Source: Methylobacterium oxalidis (GTDB lineage Bacteria > Pseudomonadota > Alphaproteobacteria > Rhizobiales > Beijerinckiaceae). From it: a stretch of DNA of 64,000 bases. The stretch's first letter is position 1. Each line of letters opens with the position of its first letter. The notes under the pieces are model-generated. The model saw only the letters and a program-made list of their open reading frames with translations, was not told the DNA's origin and ran no database searches. The stretch spans positions 1-64,000 of the forward strand of contig NZ_BJZU01000064.1 of NCBI RefSeq assembly GCF_007992195.1, given 5' to 3'. Positions 44,371-52,460 of this stretch are shown in pieces. The translations under genes were made by a program, and so were the position numbers.

Positions 44371-45102
44371 ATGAGCCGCGCGCCGCTGCCCGAGCCCATA
44401 CCCGGCCCGCACCACGAAGGGCCTCCCGGCCCCGTGCCGCAGCCCCGCGGCTCGGGCGAGATCATCACGGTGCTGGCCCACTACCACCGCGGCGAGATCG
44501 GCCGCATGGCCGGCTGGCGCGACCGCATCGACCGCACCACCAACTGGTCGATCACGGTCATCGCCGCGATGCTCTCGGTCTCGCTGTCGACGCCGACCGC
44601 GCATCACGGCGTGCTGCTCTTCGCCATGCTCCTCGTGCTGCTGCTGCTCGCCATCGAGGCGCGGCGCTACCGCTTCTTCGACGTCTACCGCGCCCGGGTG
44701 CGGCGCCTGGAGCGCCACTACTACGCGCAGGTCTTCGCGCCGCTGCCGGGCGGCGAGGCCGACTGGTCGCGCGACCTCGGAGAGAGCCTGCGCCGCCCGG
44801 TCTTCCGGATCTCGCTCGCCGACGCGCTGGCCCGCCGCCTGCGCCGCAACTACGGCTGGATGTTCCTGATCCTGCTGCTCGCCTGGACGCTCAAGATCAC
44901 CTCCCCGAGGCTCCAGCCCGGCAGCCCCGCGGGCGAGGCCGACGTCGCGCTCGACGGCGTCCTCGCCCACGCCGCCCTCGGCCCGATGCCCGGCTGGCTG
45001 GTGATCGGCCTCGTGGCCGCCTTCTACGCGGGCCTCCTCACCATCGTCCTGCGCTCGATCCGCCGCGAGCGCGAGCGCGACGACGGGCCGGTCCACGTCT
45101 GA
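44371..45102 (+). CDS. DUF2270 membrane protein
   Basis: A 243-residue protein of the DUF2270 family, function unknown. A Pro-rich N-terminus is followed by ITVLAHYHRGEIGRMAGWRD, a family signature. Membrane segments lie near residues 57-92 (two), 165-178 and 210-228. RRYRFFDVYRARVRRLERHY follows the second segment. The ATG at 44371 is the first good start; the gene has its own space after the tct terminator. The stop codon lies inside the first copy of a 14-bp tandem repeat. Confidence 0.8.
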   Translation: MSRAPLPEPIPGPHHEGPPGPVPQPRGSGEIITVLAHYHRGEIGRMAGWRDRIDRTTNWSITVIAAMLSVSLSTPTAHHGVLLFAMLLVLLLLAIEARRYRFFDVYRARVRRLERHYYAQVFAPLPGGEADWSRDLGESLRRPVFRISLADALARRLRRNYGWMFLILLLAWTLKITSPRLQPGSPAGEADVALDGVLAHAALGPMPGWLVIGLVAAFYAGLLTIVLRSIRRERERDDGPVHV

Positions 45103-45146
45103 GCCTTCACGTCTGAGCCTTCACGTCTGAGCCTTCACGTCTGAGC
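45094..45146 (+). repeat. 14-bp tandem repeat spanning a stop codon
   Basis: CACGTCTGAGCCTT is repeated exactly at 45094, 45108 and 45122, with a partial fourth copy (11 bases) at 45136. The first copy supplies the last two codons and the TGA of the DUF2270 gene. Such perfect repeats arise by recent replication slippage. Confidence 0.85.
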
Positions 45147-45170
45147 GCTGGCGTCCGCGCGAGGGCCCGC

Positions 45171-45854
45171 TCAGCGGCCGGTCGACCCGATCGGCACGGT
45201 GCGGCAGTTCATGTGGTTCTGGCTCGTCGTCACGACGCCGGCGTTGCAGTTCGGCTGCGCGCCCACGAAGAGCGGCGTCCCGCCCGCGCCCGGCGGCAGC
45301 AGGTAGCCGATGGCGCGCGTGCTCGCGTTCAGGTGCCGCGGGTTGTTCGTGACGATGCCGAGATTCGCCGAATCCGTCCCGACATAGACGGCCGCGCCGC
45401 GCCCGCCCGGTGCCGCCTGCGTGGACCCGATGGGCTGGGTGGCGCAGCGGCGGTAGCGCGCCTGCGTCGAGACGATGCCGGCGTTGCAGCCCGGCTCGGT
45501 GCTGACGTAGAGGGCGGCAGGCCCGCCGCCCTCATCGCGCTCCTCGCCGCGCTCCTCTTCGCGCCCGCGCGCCGGCGCGCGGGGCTCGTCGCGGGAGCGG
45601 CGGGGTTCCGGGTCGAAGCGCGGGCGCCGCTCGGGGCGGCCCTCGTCCTCGCCGCGATCGTCGCCGCGCCGGCCGGCGGGGCCGCCCTCGTCCTCCTCGT
45701 CCGGCCGGTCGTCGGCGCCGCGGCGCCGATCGGTGTCGGGCCGGCCGTCCGGCTCCTCCTCGTAGCGCTCGTAGCGGCGCTCGTACTGCGCCGTTGCCGG
45801 CGCGGGCAGAAGCGCGATCAGCGCCGCCGCCGAGACGAGACCCGTCCTCACCAT
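45171..45854 (-). CDS. Secreted protein with three short internal repeats
   Basis: A 227-residue exported protein (signal peptide to about residue 22, ending ATAQ). Residues 25-110 are a highly charged, disordered Arg/Glu/Asp stretch. The C-terminal half has three related units of about 35-38 residues, each with a beta-like start (LYVSTEPGCNAGIVST, VYVGTDSANLGIVTNN, LFVGAQPNCNAGVVTT) and an end of the type 'C/A-T-x-x-IG'. Two units contain paired cysteines; the middle one has lost them. I do not recognise the family. It is convergent with the DUF2270 gene. Confidence 0.65.
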   Translation of the reverse strand: MVRTGLVSAAALIALLPAPATAQYERRYERYEEEPDGRPDTDRRRGADDRPDEEDEGGPAGRRGDDRGEDEGRPERRPRFDPEPRRSRDEPRAPARGREEERGEERDEGGGPAALYVSTEPGCNAGIVSTQARYRRCATQPIGSTQAAPGGRGAAVYVGTDSANLGIVTNNPRHLNASTRAIGYLLPPGAGGTPLFVGAQPNCNAGVVTTSQNHMNCRTVPIGSTGR

Positions 45855-45914
45855 CGATCACCCACCCGTTCGCATCCCGGGTGAACTCTGCCCGCGCGTC
45901 CCTGAACGGCGGCC

Positions 45915-48416
45915 TCACGCGCTGCGGCCGGCGCGCTCCCGCAGGATGGCCTCGATCCGCGCGCGGTAGAGCGCGACGAGGGCTTCGGGCTCGTAGGCTT
46001 CCGCGACGAGGCGGGCGGCGTTCTCCACCCGGCGCTCGCGCTCGGGCCGCCCGGCGCGCACGGCGCGCAGCGCCTTGACGGCGTCGGCGTGGCGCGGCTC
46101 GGCCCAGACGTGGCCCGGCTCCGCGTAGGCGTAGGCGCCGGGGGGCGTGGGCACGAGGTCGAACGCCACCGGCCAGGCGGTCTCCGGCGTGCAGAAATCC
46201 GCGTTGCCCGAGTAGTCGGTGCAGATGACGGGCGTGCGGCGCTGCATCGCCTCCAGCATGCCGAGGCCGAACCCCTCCGAGCGGTGGAGCGACACGTAGC
46301 AATCCGCCGCGGCGATCAGGCTGAGCACCGCCTCGTGCCGCATGGTGCGGTCGACCATGGCGATGCGGGGGTCGCTCTCGCAGGCATCGGCGATCCGGCG
46401 CCAGGCGCGCAGGGTGCCGGGGTCGGTGAGGGCGGCGGCGTTGTGCGTCTTGACGATCAGCCGGACCCGGTCGTCCGCCGGGAACGCCTCGCGGAACGCC
46501 CGGATCACCGCGACCGGGTTCTTGCGCTCCGTGTAGGAGAACGAATCGTAGGAGGTGAAGAACACGAAGTCGTCGCGGCCGGTGCCGAACAGCCCGTCCA
46601 TCACGGCCCGGTCCGCTTCCGGGTCCGGCGCGGCGAGCGGCGGCAGGGCGAGGCGCATGTTGTGGACGGGCTTGCCCGTCGCCTCGGCGAAACAGCGGCG
46701 GTTGTACTCGGACCCCACCCAGATCTCGTCCACGAGATCGAGCGCCAGCCGGTGATTCTCGGCGATGCGGTCGAGCTCCCAGAAGAAGAACCCGATGTTG
46801 TGGGCGCCGGTGAACACGTCCGGCGAGTGCGCGAAGACGAGGGGCAGCAGGTCCGGGTTGACGTGGATGATGTTGACGGCCGCTCCCGTCGCGACCTGCC
46901 GGTCGTGGGCCTCGTCGGCCACCGCGGGCTGCGGGTTCTCCAGGGAGAAGTTCGCGAACCGGGCGGGCATCCCCGAGCCGAGCAGCACCGCGCGGGTTGA
47001 GCGCCCGGCGGTGGCGAGGCCCGATGCCTTGTCGAAGGGCGCGAGCACCTGAACGAAGGGGCGCTCATCCGGCGCCGGGCTCGCCGCGAGGCGGGGCGGG
47101 TCGATCCGGTCGCCGTCGCGGGTCAGCGTCGCGAAGGTCTGGCGCTCGATGTCGAAGCCGCGGGCGGCGACCGCCGCGAGGTAGCCCTGCCGGTCGAGCG
47201 GCGGCTCGGCCGTGCCGGCGATGGAGGCGCCGACCGCGTCGAATTGCGGCTCCGGCCCGAGCAGGAAATGGTCGAGCACCTCCCGCGGGAGGAACCGCAG
47301 CAGGCCGGGGTCCTCCAGCCCCTCGAGGAGCGCCACGTAGTGGCAGGCGATCCGCGTCTGCGAATCGCTGGCGGCGCCCACCCAGGCGAGGTTCGGGTTC
47401 TGCACGAGCGCCTCCTGCAGGAAGCGCGAGAAGGGCAGGAGGTTGCCGCGCTCGGCCGCCGGAACCGCCTGGAGAAAGGAGACCTGCCGGAACGGGACGA
47501 GGCAATCCTCGACGTTGAGGCCGCGCGCCCTGTCGCAGGCCCACCAGTAGAGGACGCGCCGGTAGCCCTCCTCGCTCGACAGGTCGAGCACGGCGCGGAT
47601 GCCGTCATCCTCCAGCGCGTACCACAGGGCGGCGCGCGAGAGCGCGTGGCGCTGGCCGCCGAGGACGATCGGCGCGTTGAGGTAGGCGAGTTCGGCCGCG
47701 CTGAAGGGCGCCCGCAGCGGACGCCGCTCGGCGTAGTGGTCGATGTACCAGCGGTAGAAATGGTCCCGGTCCCCGGGCTCGGCGAAGTGCTCCGCCAGAC
47801 CCATCCGCTGGCGAAGCTGCGCCGCGAAGGGTGACAGCGGCGGCAGCGCGGAGCCGTCGCCGCCCGTGGACGGCGTGCCGGCGCCCGCGTCGAGGAGCCT
47901 GCGGTAGACCGGGGGAGCGTCGCCGTGCCCGCCCTCTGCCGGGGGAGCGCCCGGCGCGGCGGCGGTGCGGGCGGCCCTGTCCTGCAGCCGCCGGAGCAGC
48001 GCCACGGGCAGGGGCTCGGCCGGAACGGGCGCGAACAGCGCCGACAGCGAGACCTCGCCGAGGAGGAGGGACGGCTCGCCCGCCGTGCGGATCTCGACCC
48101 GCGCCCCCGCCGCCGAGGCCCGCCGCCGCGCCTCGTCGTCGAGGCGGATCGCGAAGCCGTGGCAGCCGGAGCCGATGCCCGCCGCGCGCAGGTCCGGCCG
48201 GAAGCGGTCGGCCCGGTGCTCGCAGAGCGGCTCGCCGTCGAGCCGGATCTCGATTCCCACGGAGCCGTGCGGCCGGTCGGGGTCGAAGGCCCAGCCGGTG
48301 AGGGTGCCGTCGCGGTAGCCGTCGAGGTTCCCGCGCAGGACCGAGGCCGCCTTCGGCGCCGGGCGGGCCGCGGGGCGGGCACCGGGGAGCAGTCTGTTGA
48401 GGCGGGGGAACTTCAA
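45915..48416 (-). CDS. Large glycosyltransferase with N-terminal beta domain
   Basis: An 833-residue protein. Residues 25-125 form a beta-sandwich-like domain ([40 protein letters not shown]) seen on surface-polysaccharide enzymes of this group. Residues 180-480 are a helical region of unknown role. The C-terminal 370 residues are a GT-B glycosyltransferase (GT4-like), with NIGFFFWELDRIAENHRLAL, EIWVGSEYNRRCF and the donor-site ADCYVSLHRSEGFGLGMLEA followed by MQRRTPVICTDYSGN. It probably adds sugars to an envelope polysaccharide. The start read here is a TTG (48414-48416), which is weakly supported. It has no glycan-locus neighbours. Confidence 0.8.
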   Translation of the reverse strand: MKFPRLNRLLPGARPAARPAPKAASVLRGNLDGYRDGTLTGWAFDPDRPHGSVGIEIRLDGEPLCEHRADRFRPDLRAAGIGSGCHGFAIRLDDEARRRASAAGARVEIRTAGEPSLLLGEVSLSALFAPVPAEPLPVALLRRLQDRAARTAAAPGAPPAEGGHGDAPPVYRRLLDAGAGTPSTGGDGSALPPLSPFAAQLRQRMGLAEHFAEPGDRDHFYRWYIDHYAERRPLRAPFSAAELAYLNAPIVLGGQRHALSRAALWYALEDDGIRAVLDLSSEEGYRRVLYWWACDRARGLNVEDCLVPFRQVSFLQAVPAAERGNLLPFSRFLQEALVQNPNLAWVGAASDSQTRIACHYVALLEGLEDPGLLRFLPREVLDHFLLGPEPQFDAVGASIAGTAEPPLDRQGYLAAVAARGFDIERQTFATLTRDGDRIDPPRLAASPAPDERPFVQVLAPFDKASGLATAGRSTRAVLLGSGMPARFANFSLENPQPAVADEAHDRQVATGAAVNIIHVNPDLLPLVFAHSPDVFTGAHNIGFFFWELDRIAENHRLALDLVDEIWVGSEYNRRCFAEATGKPVHNMRLALPPLAAPDPEADRAVMDGLFGTGRDDFVFFTSYDSFSYTERKNPVAVIRAFREAFPADDRVRLIVKTHNAAALTDPGTLRAWRRIADACESDPRIAMVDRTMRHEAVLSLIAAADCYVSLHRSEGFGLGMLEAMQRRTPVICTDYSGNADFCTPETAWPVAFDLVPTPPGAYAYAEPGHVWAEPRHADAVKALRAVRAGRPERERRVENAARLVAEAYEPEALVALYRARIEAILRERAGRSA

Positions 48417-48652
48417 GAGGCGGCCTGCCGGAAGCGCGACTCGCGCGGTGACCTCCGGCCTCTAGCAGCCGGACGGGCGGTTCGCACGGCCCGCGCGCCG
48501 GACGCTGCAATCAAAAGTTCGAGGCTGCGTGTGAGATCGTCGGGCACGGGCCCGACTGGATGCCAGCTTCGCCGTTCCGGGGCCACACGGCCTCCGGTTC
48601 GGTACGCAGACGCACCGTGGAGTGTTCGAGAGACGGCGTGAAGCGCGCGAAA

Positions 48653-48666
48653 ATTGAATGCAAAAT
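48653..48666. promoter_or_regulatory. Candidate GntR-type operator, site 1
   Basis: ATTGAATGCAAAAT contains the inverted pair TTG..CAA and shares the core TGAATGCA with site 2 near the aminotransferase gene. It lies between the gntR stop and the glycosyltransferase start. FCD-type GntR regulators often bind ATTGTATACAAT-like sites, so this is plausible but untested. Confidence 0.35.
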
Positions 48667-48695
48667 TGATCCGCAAGTCGTTCTACTGTCGACGA

Positions 48696-49502
48696 TCACC
48701 TGTCGGCCCGCGCCAGCGGGCGGCTGCCGGCATCCGCGGCCCGGTCGGCGGCCGAGCGGTACTTGTTGCGCAGGTGCCGGAACAGGATGTCGCCGAGCTC
48801 CGAGCCCGCGCGCCGGCGGAGAGCGTCGAGGATCTCCTCGTGCTCGCGCATCGCCTCGCCCCAGCGGTCGCGGTGCTGGTCGAGGTTGGCCGAGTAGCGC
48901 GCCCGGCGCACCCGCCCCGCGAAGGTGGCGTAGGCGGCGCTCAGCGCCGCGTTGCCGGCCGCCGCCACGATCGCCCGGTGGATCGCCTGGTTGCAGGCGA
49001 AGTAGCCGTGCAGGTCGCGGCGGAGATAGTGGCCGTACATCTCGTGGTGCAGCCGCTCGATCTCCGCGAAGTCCGCCTCGCCGATGCGCTCGCAGGCGAG
49101 GCGCCCGGCGAGCGCCTCGAGGCCGCCCATCACGTCGAACAGCTCGATCAGCTCGCGCTCGTCGAGCTGGCGCACGCGCGCCCCTCGGTTCGGCAGGAGC
49201 TCGATCAGCCCCTCCGCGGCCAGCACCTTGAGGGCCTCGCGCAAGGGCGTCCGGGAGATGCCGAAGCGCTCGCAGAGCAGCCGCTCCGGCACCCGGGCGC
49301 CGGGGGCGAGGTCGCCCTCCACCACGTAGTCGCGCAGGCGCGTCAGCACCTCGCCGTGGAGCGAGGTCGGCGGCGCCGCGCGCTCGGCGAAGGCCGGCGC
49401 GAGGCCGAGCCCGAAGCGCGCCGCGACCCCGCCGGCGAGACGGTCTGCGCCGTCCGCCCGGTCCTCCGAGGCGTCGCGGCCGAGGGTCGTCATGCGGGAC
49501 AT
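48696..49502 (-). CDS. GntR-family (FCD) transcriptional regulator
   Basis: About 268 residues. The winged helix-turn-helix is at roughly 45-115 (EVLTRLRDYVVEGDLAPGAR, ERFGISRTPLREALKVLAAE, GLIELLPNRGARV). The C-terminal FCD ligand-binding domain follows (LIELFDVMGGLEALAGRLAC, YFACNQAIHRAIVAAAGNAA, REHEEILDALRRRAG), with the three metal/ligand histidines expected of the family. It is divergent from the class V aminotransferase gene and is almost certainly its regulator, responding to a carboxylate ligand. Start codons at 49502 or 49493 are both possible; no ribosome binding site decides. Confidence 0.9.
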   Translation of the reverse strand: MSRMTTLGRDASEDRADGADRLAGGVAARFGLGLAPAFAERAAPPTSLHGEVLTRLRDYVVEGDLAPGARVPERLLCERFGISRTPLREALKVLAAEGLIELLPNRGARVRQLDERELIELFDVMGGLEALAGRLACERIGEADFAEIERLHHEMYGHYLRRDLHGYFACNQAIHRAIVAAAGNAALSAAYATFAGRVRRARYSANLDQHRDRWGEAMREHEEILDALRRRAGSELGDILFRHLRNKYRSAADRAADAGSRPLARADR

Positions 49503-49590
49503 GGCAGGCAGGACATGGACGGGACCGTAGCAGTGCATTCGCGGGGCGTCGATCGGTCAATTAAGAACAAGATAGTCCTTGCGGGCCTCA

Positions 49591-49606
49591 AAAATGAATG
49601 CATTTT
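49591..49606. promoter_or_regulatory. Candidate GntR-type operator, site 2
   Basis: AAAATGAATGCATTTT, an inverted repeat with perfect AAAATG/CATTTT arms around AATG, sits in the AT-rich divergent promoter between gntR and the aminotransferase gene. It shares TGAATGCA with site 1 at 48653-48666. Confidence 0.5.
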
Positions 49607-49665
49607 ATGGCGCCCAACAAAGAGAGCGGGCGGCCTCGGCCGGATCCGTGCCGACGGAGGACGCC

Positions 49666-50838
49666 ATGAGCCGCACCGGACGCCATTTCCTGCAGATCCC
49701 GGGCCCGAGCCCCGTGCCCGAGCGCGTGATGCGCGCCATGGACCGGCCGGTGATCGACCACCGGGGGCCGGAATTCGGCGCGCTCGGCCGCGAGGTCCTG
49801 GCGGGCTGCCGGTCCGTGTTCCAGACCGAGGGGCCGGTGGTGATCTACCCGTCCTCGGGCACGGGCGCCTGGGAGGCGACGATCGTGAACACGCTCTCCT
49901 CCGGCGACCGGGTGCTGATGTTCGAGACCGGCCACTTCGCCACGCTGTGGCGGCAGATGGCGGCGCGCTGGGGCATCGAGGTCGAGTTCGTGCCCGGCGA
50001 CTGGCGCCGCGGCGTCGATCCGGAGATCGTCGAGGCGACGCTCGCCGAGGACCGCGCCCGCGGTATCAAGGCCGTCATGGTCGTCCACAACGAGACCTCG
50101 ACCGGCGTCACGAGCCGCGTCGCGGAGATCCGCCGGGCGATCGACCGGGCGAACCACCCGGCGCTCCTCCTCGTCGACACGATCTCCTCCCTCGGCTCGG
50201 CCGATTTCCGGCACGACGCGTGGGGGGTCGACGTCACGGTCAGCGGCTCGCAGAAGGGCCTGATGCTGCCCCCGGGCCTCGGCTTCACGGCGATCTCCGA
50301 GAAGGCGCGGGCGGCCTCGCGCAGCAACAACCTGCCCCGGTCCTACTGGGATTGGGAGGAGATGCTGAAGCCGAACGCCGGCGGCTACTTCCCCTACAAG
50401 CCGGCCACGAACCTCCTCTACGGCCTGCGCGAGGCCGTCGCGATGCTCCTGGAGGAGGGGCTGCCCGAGGTCTTCGCGCGCCACCAACGCCTCGCCGCCG
50501 CCACCCGCGCCGCGGTCCAGGGCTGGGGCCTCGAGGTGCTCTGCCAGGAGCCCTCCGAGTACTCGCCCGTCCTCACCGCCGTCCTCCTGCCCGAGGGCCA
50601 CGACGCCGACGCCTTCCGCAGGATCGTCCTCGACGATCTCGACATGTCGCTCGGCGCCGGCCTCTCGAAGCTCGCGGGCCGCGTCTTCCGCATCGGCCAT
50701 CTCGGCGAGTGCAACGCGCTGACGCTGATGGGCGCCCTCTCCGGCGTCGAGATGGGCCTCGGCGCCGCGGGCGTGCCGCACCAGCGGGGCGGCGTGCTGG
50801 CCGCGATGTCGAGCCTGCGGGCCGGCGACGGCCGCTAA
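49666..50838 (+). CDS. Class V aminotransferase, serine/alanine-glyoxylate type
   Basis: A 390-residue PLP enzyme of the alanine/serine-glyoxylate aminotransferase group. Motifs are HFLQIPGPSPVPERVMRAMD, DHRGPEFGALGREVL, YPSSGTGAWEATIVNTLSSG and the PLP lysine in VSGSQKGLMLPPGLGF (near residue 200). It probably moves amino groups between serine or alanine and glyoxylate. In methylotrophs serine-glyoxylate aminotransferase is part of the serine cycle, but this copy stands apart from serine-cycle genes and looks like a catabolic paralog. The ATG at 49666 is fixed by GGAGG five bases upstream. GntR, MFS and pyruvate kinase genes flank it. Confidence 0.88.
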   Translation: MSRTGRHFLQIPGPSPVPERVMRAMDRPVIDHRGPEFGALGREVLAGCRSVFQTEGPVVIYPSSGTGAWEATIVNTLSSGDRVLMFETGHFATLWRQMAARWGIEVEFVPGDWRRGVDPEIVEATLAEDRARGIKAVMVVHNETSTGVTSRVAEIRRAIDRANHPALLLVDTISSLGSADFRHDAWGVDVTVSGSQKGLMLPPGLGFTAISEKARAASRSNNLPRSYWDWEEMLKPNAGGYFPYKPATNLLYGLREAVAMLLEEGLPEVFARHQRLAAATRAAVQGWGLEVLCQEPSEYSPVLTAVLLPEGHDADAFRRIVLDDLDMSLGAGLSKLAGRVFRIGHLGECNALTLMGALSGVEMGLGAAGVPHQRGGVLAAMSSLRAGDGR

Positions 50839-50845
50839 GCCCGCG

Positions 50846-50863
50846 CCGGCCGGGAGCGGCCGG
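50846..50863 (+). terminator. GC-rich hairpin after the aminotransferase gene
   Basis: CCGGCCG (50846-50852) pairs with CGGCCGG (50857-50863) around GGAG, eight bases after the stop. A second perfect 9-bp hairpin with a GGA loop lies at 50954-50974. Neither has a U-tract; they may protect mRNA ends or attenuate read-through into the MFS gene. Confidence 0.35.
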
Positions 50864-51054
50864 GGATCCGCGCGCCGAGGGCGCCGGTTGGTTCCCGGAC
50901 GGCGGCCCGGCCGGGACGTCCGAACTCCGGCCCCGCGGGGCGGAGCGACAACGCGGCAGGCGGGACGCCTGCCGCCCGCACGACGACACCCCATGCGCGG
51001 ACAATGCCCGGCCTCGAGACCGGCGCCCGCGGACTCCCCTCCGGAGGAAACGAC

Positions 51055-52353
51055 ATGATCAGGATACCCAAACGCGTCACCGCGCCGGGCATGGTGCTGT
51101 TCCTGCTCTGCCTGATGTACTTCATCACCTACGTCGACCGGGTGAACGTCGGCACCGCGGCCCCCGCCATCAAGGCGGAGCTCGGGCTGACCAACACCCA
51201 GCTCGGGCTGATCTTCTCGGCCTTCGCCTACCCCTACGCCGTGTTCCAGATCGTCGGCGGCGCCATGGCCGACAAGTGGGGCGCGCGGCGCACGCTGTTC
51301 ATCTGCGGCCTGATCTGGGCGGCCGCGACCATCGCCACGGGCTTCGTCGGCGGCGTCGTCTCGCTCTTCCTCGCCCGCTTCATCCTGGGCTTCGGCGAGG
51401 GCGCGACCTTCCCCACGGCGACGCGGGCCATGCAGTCGTGGGTGGCCTCCGACCAGCGCGGCTTCGCGCAGGGCATCACCCACTCCTTCGCCCGCTTCGG
51501 CAACGCCGTCACGCCGCCCCTCGTCGTGCTGCTGATGGCCTACATGGGCTGGCGCGGCGCCTTCGTGCTGCTCGGCATCGTCAGCTTCGCCTGGGTGGCG
51601 GTGTGGTTCCTCTACTACCGGGACGATCCGCGCGACCACAAGGCGATCACCACCGAGGATCTGGAGCGCCTCGCGATCCGCGACCGCAAGCCCGCCGCCC
51701 CGAAGCCGCCCGTGCCGTGGCGCCGGCTCGTGCCGCGGATGGCCCCCGTGACGCTCACCTACTTCTGCTACGGCTGGTCGCTCTGGCTCTACCTCAACTG
51801 GCTGCCCTCCTTCTTCAAGGACGGCTACGGGCTCGACATCAAGAACTCCGCCCTGTTCGCCTCGGGCGTGTTCTTCGCGGGCGTCGTCGGCGACACGCTC
51901 GGCGGCGTGATGAGCGACCGCATCCTGAAGAAGACCGGCGACCTCCAGAAGGCGCGCCGCAACGTGATCTGCCTCGGCATGCTCGGCGCCGCCGCCTGCC
52001 TCGCGGGCGTGTTCTTCACCAAGGAGCTCACCCTGATCGCGCTGCTCCTCAGCGGCGGGTTCTTCTTTCTCGAACTCGTGATCGGCCCGATCTGGTCGGT
52101 GCCGATGGACATCGCCCCGCAATATGCGGGCACGGCGAGCGGGCTGATGAACTTCGGCTCGGCCTTCGCCGCGATCGTCTCGCCGCTCACCTTCGGCTGG
52201 ATCGTCGACGTCACCGGCAACTGGATCCTGCCCTTCGCGGGCTCGATCGGCCTGCTCGTCGTCGGCGCGGCGCTCGCCTTCACGATGCACCCCGAGCGCC
52301 CGTTCGCGGTCGAGCCGGAGGCGTTGACGCCGCGGGTGGTCCCGGCCGAGTAA
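51055..52353 (+). CDS. MFS transporter, anion:cation symporter type
   Basis: A 432-residue permease with twelve membrane segments. The motif between helices 2 and 3 is GGAMADKWGARRTLF, and FILGFGEGATFPTATRAMQS marks the anion:cation symporter family (hexuronate, tartrate, phthalate and similar carboxylate transporters). In the second half, DTLGGVMSDRILKKTGDLQK repeats the loop motif. GGAGG precedes the ATG at 51055-51057, which excludes an upstream in-frame extension. It is probably co-regulated with the aminotransferase and imports the carboxylate substrate of this unit. Confidence 0.9.
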   Translation: MIRIPKRVTAPGMVLFLLCLMYFITYVDRVNVGTAAPAIKAELGLTNTQLGLIFSAFAYPYAVFQIVGGAMADKWGARRTLFICGLIWAAATIATGFVGGVVSLFLARFILGFGEGATFPTATRAMQSWVASDQRGFAQGITHSFARFGNAVTPPLVVLLMAYMGWRGAFVLLGIVSFAWVAVWFLYYRDDPRDHKAITTEDLERLAIRDRKPAAPKPPVPWRRLVPRMAPVTLTYFCYGWSLWLYLNWLPSFFKDGYGLDIKNSALFASGVFFAGVVGDTLGGVMSDRILKKTGDLQKARRNVICLGMLGAAACLAGVFFTKELTLIALLLSGGFFFLELVIGPIWSVPMDIAPQYAGTASGLMNFGSAFAAIVSPLTFGWIVDVTGNWILPFAGSIGLLVVGAALAFTMHPERPFAVEPEALTPRVVPAE

Positions 52354-52460
52354 GGCACGCGTGCGCGGGCGCTTCGCGGCGCCCGCACCCGCGCATCCCG
52401 GCGGCGTCCCGCTCCGGTCCGGCGCGGAGCATCGGACAACGCGAAGAGCCGGAGCCGACC

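Noticed and set aside
48654-52460. A very long plus-strand frame ending as pyruvate kinase
   Set aside because: Only the part from the ATG at 52461 is coding. Upstream the same frame runs off-frame through gntR, the aminotransferase and the MFS gene.
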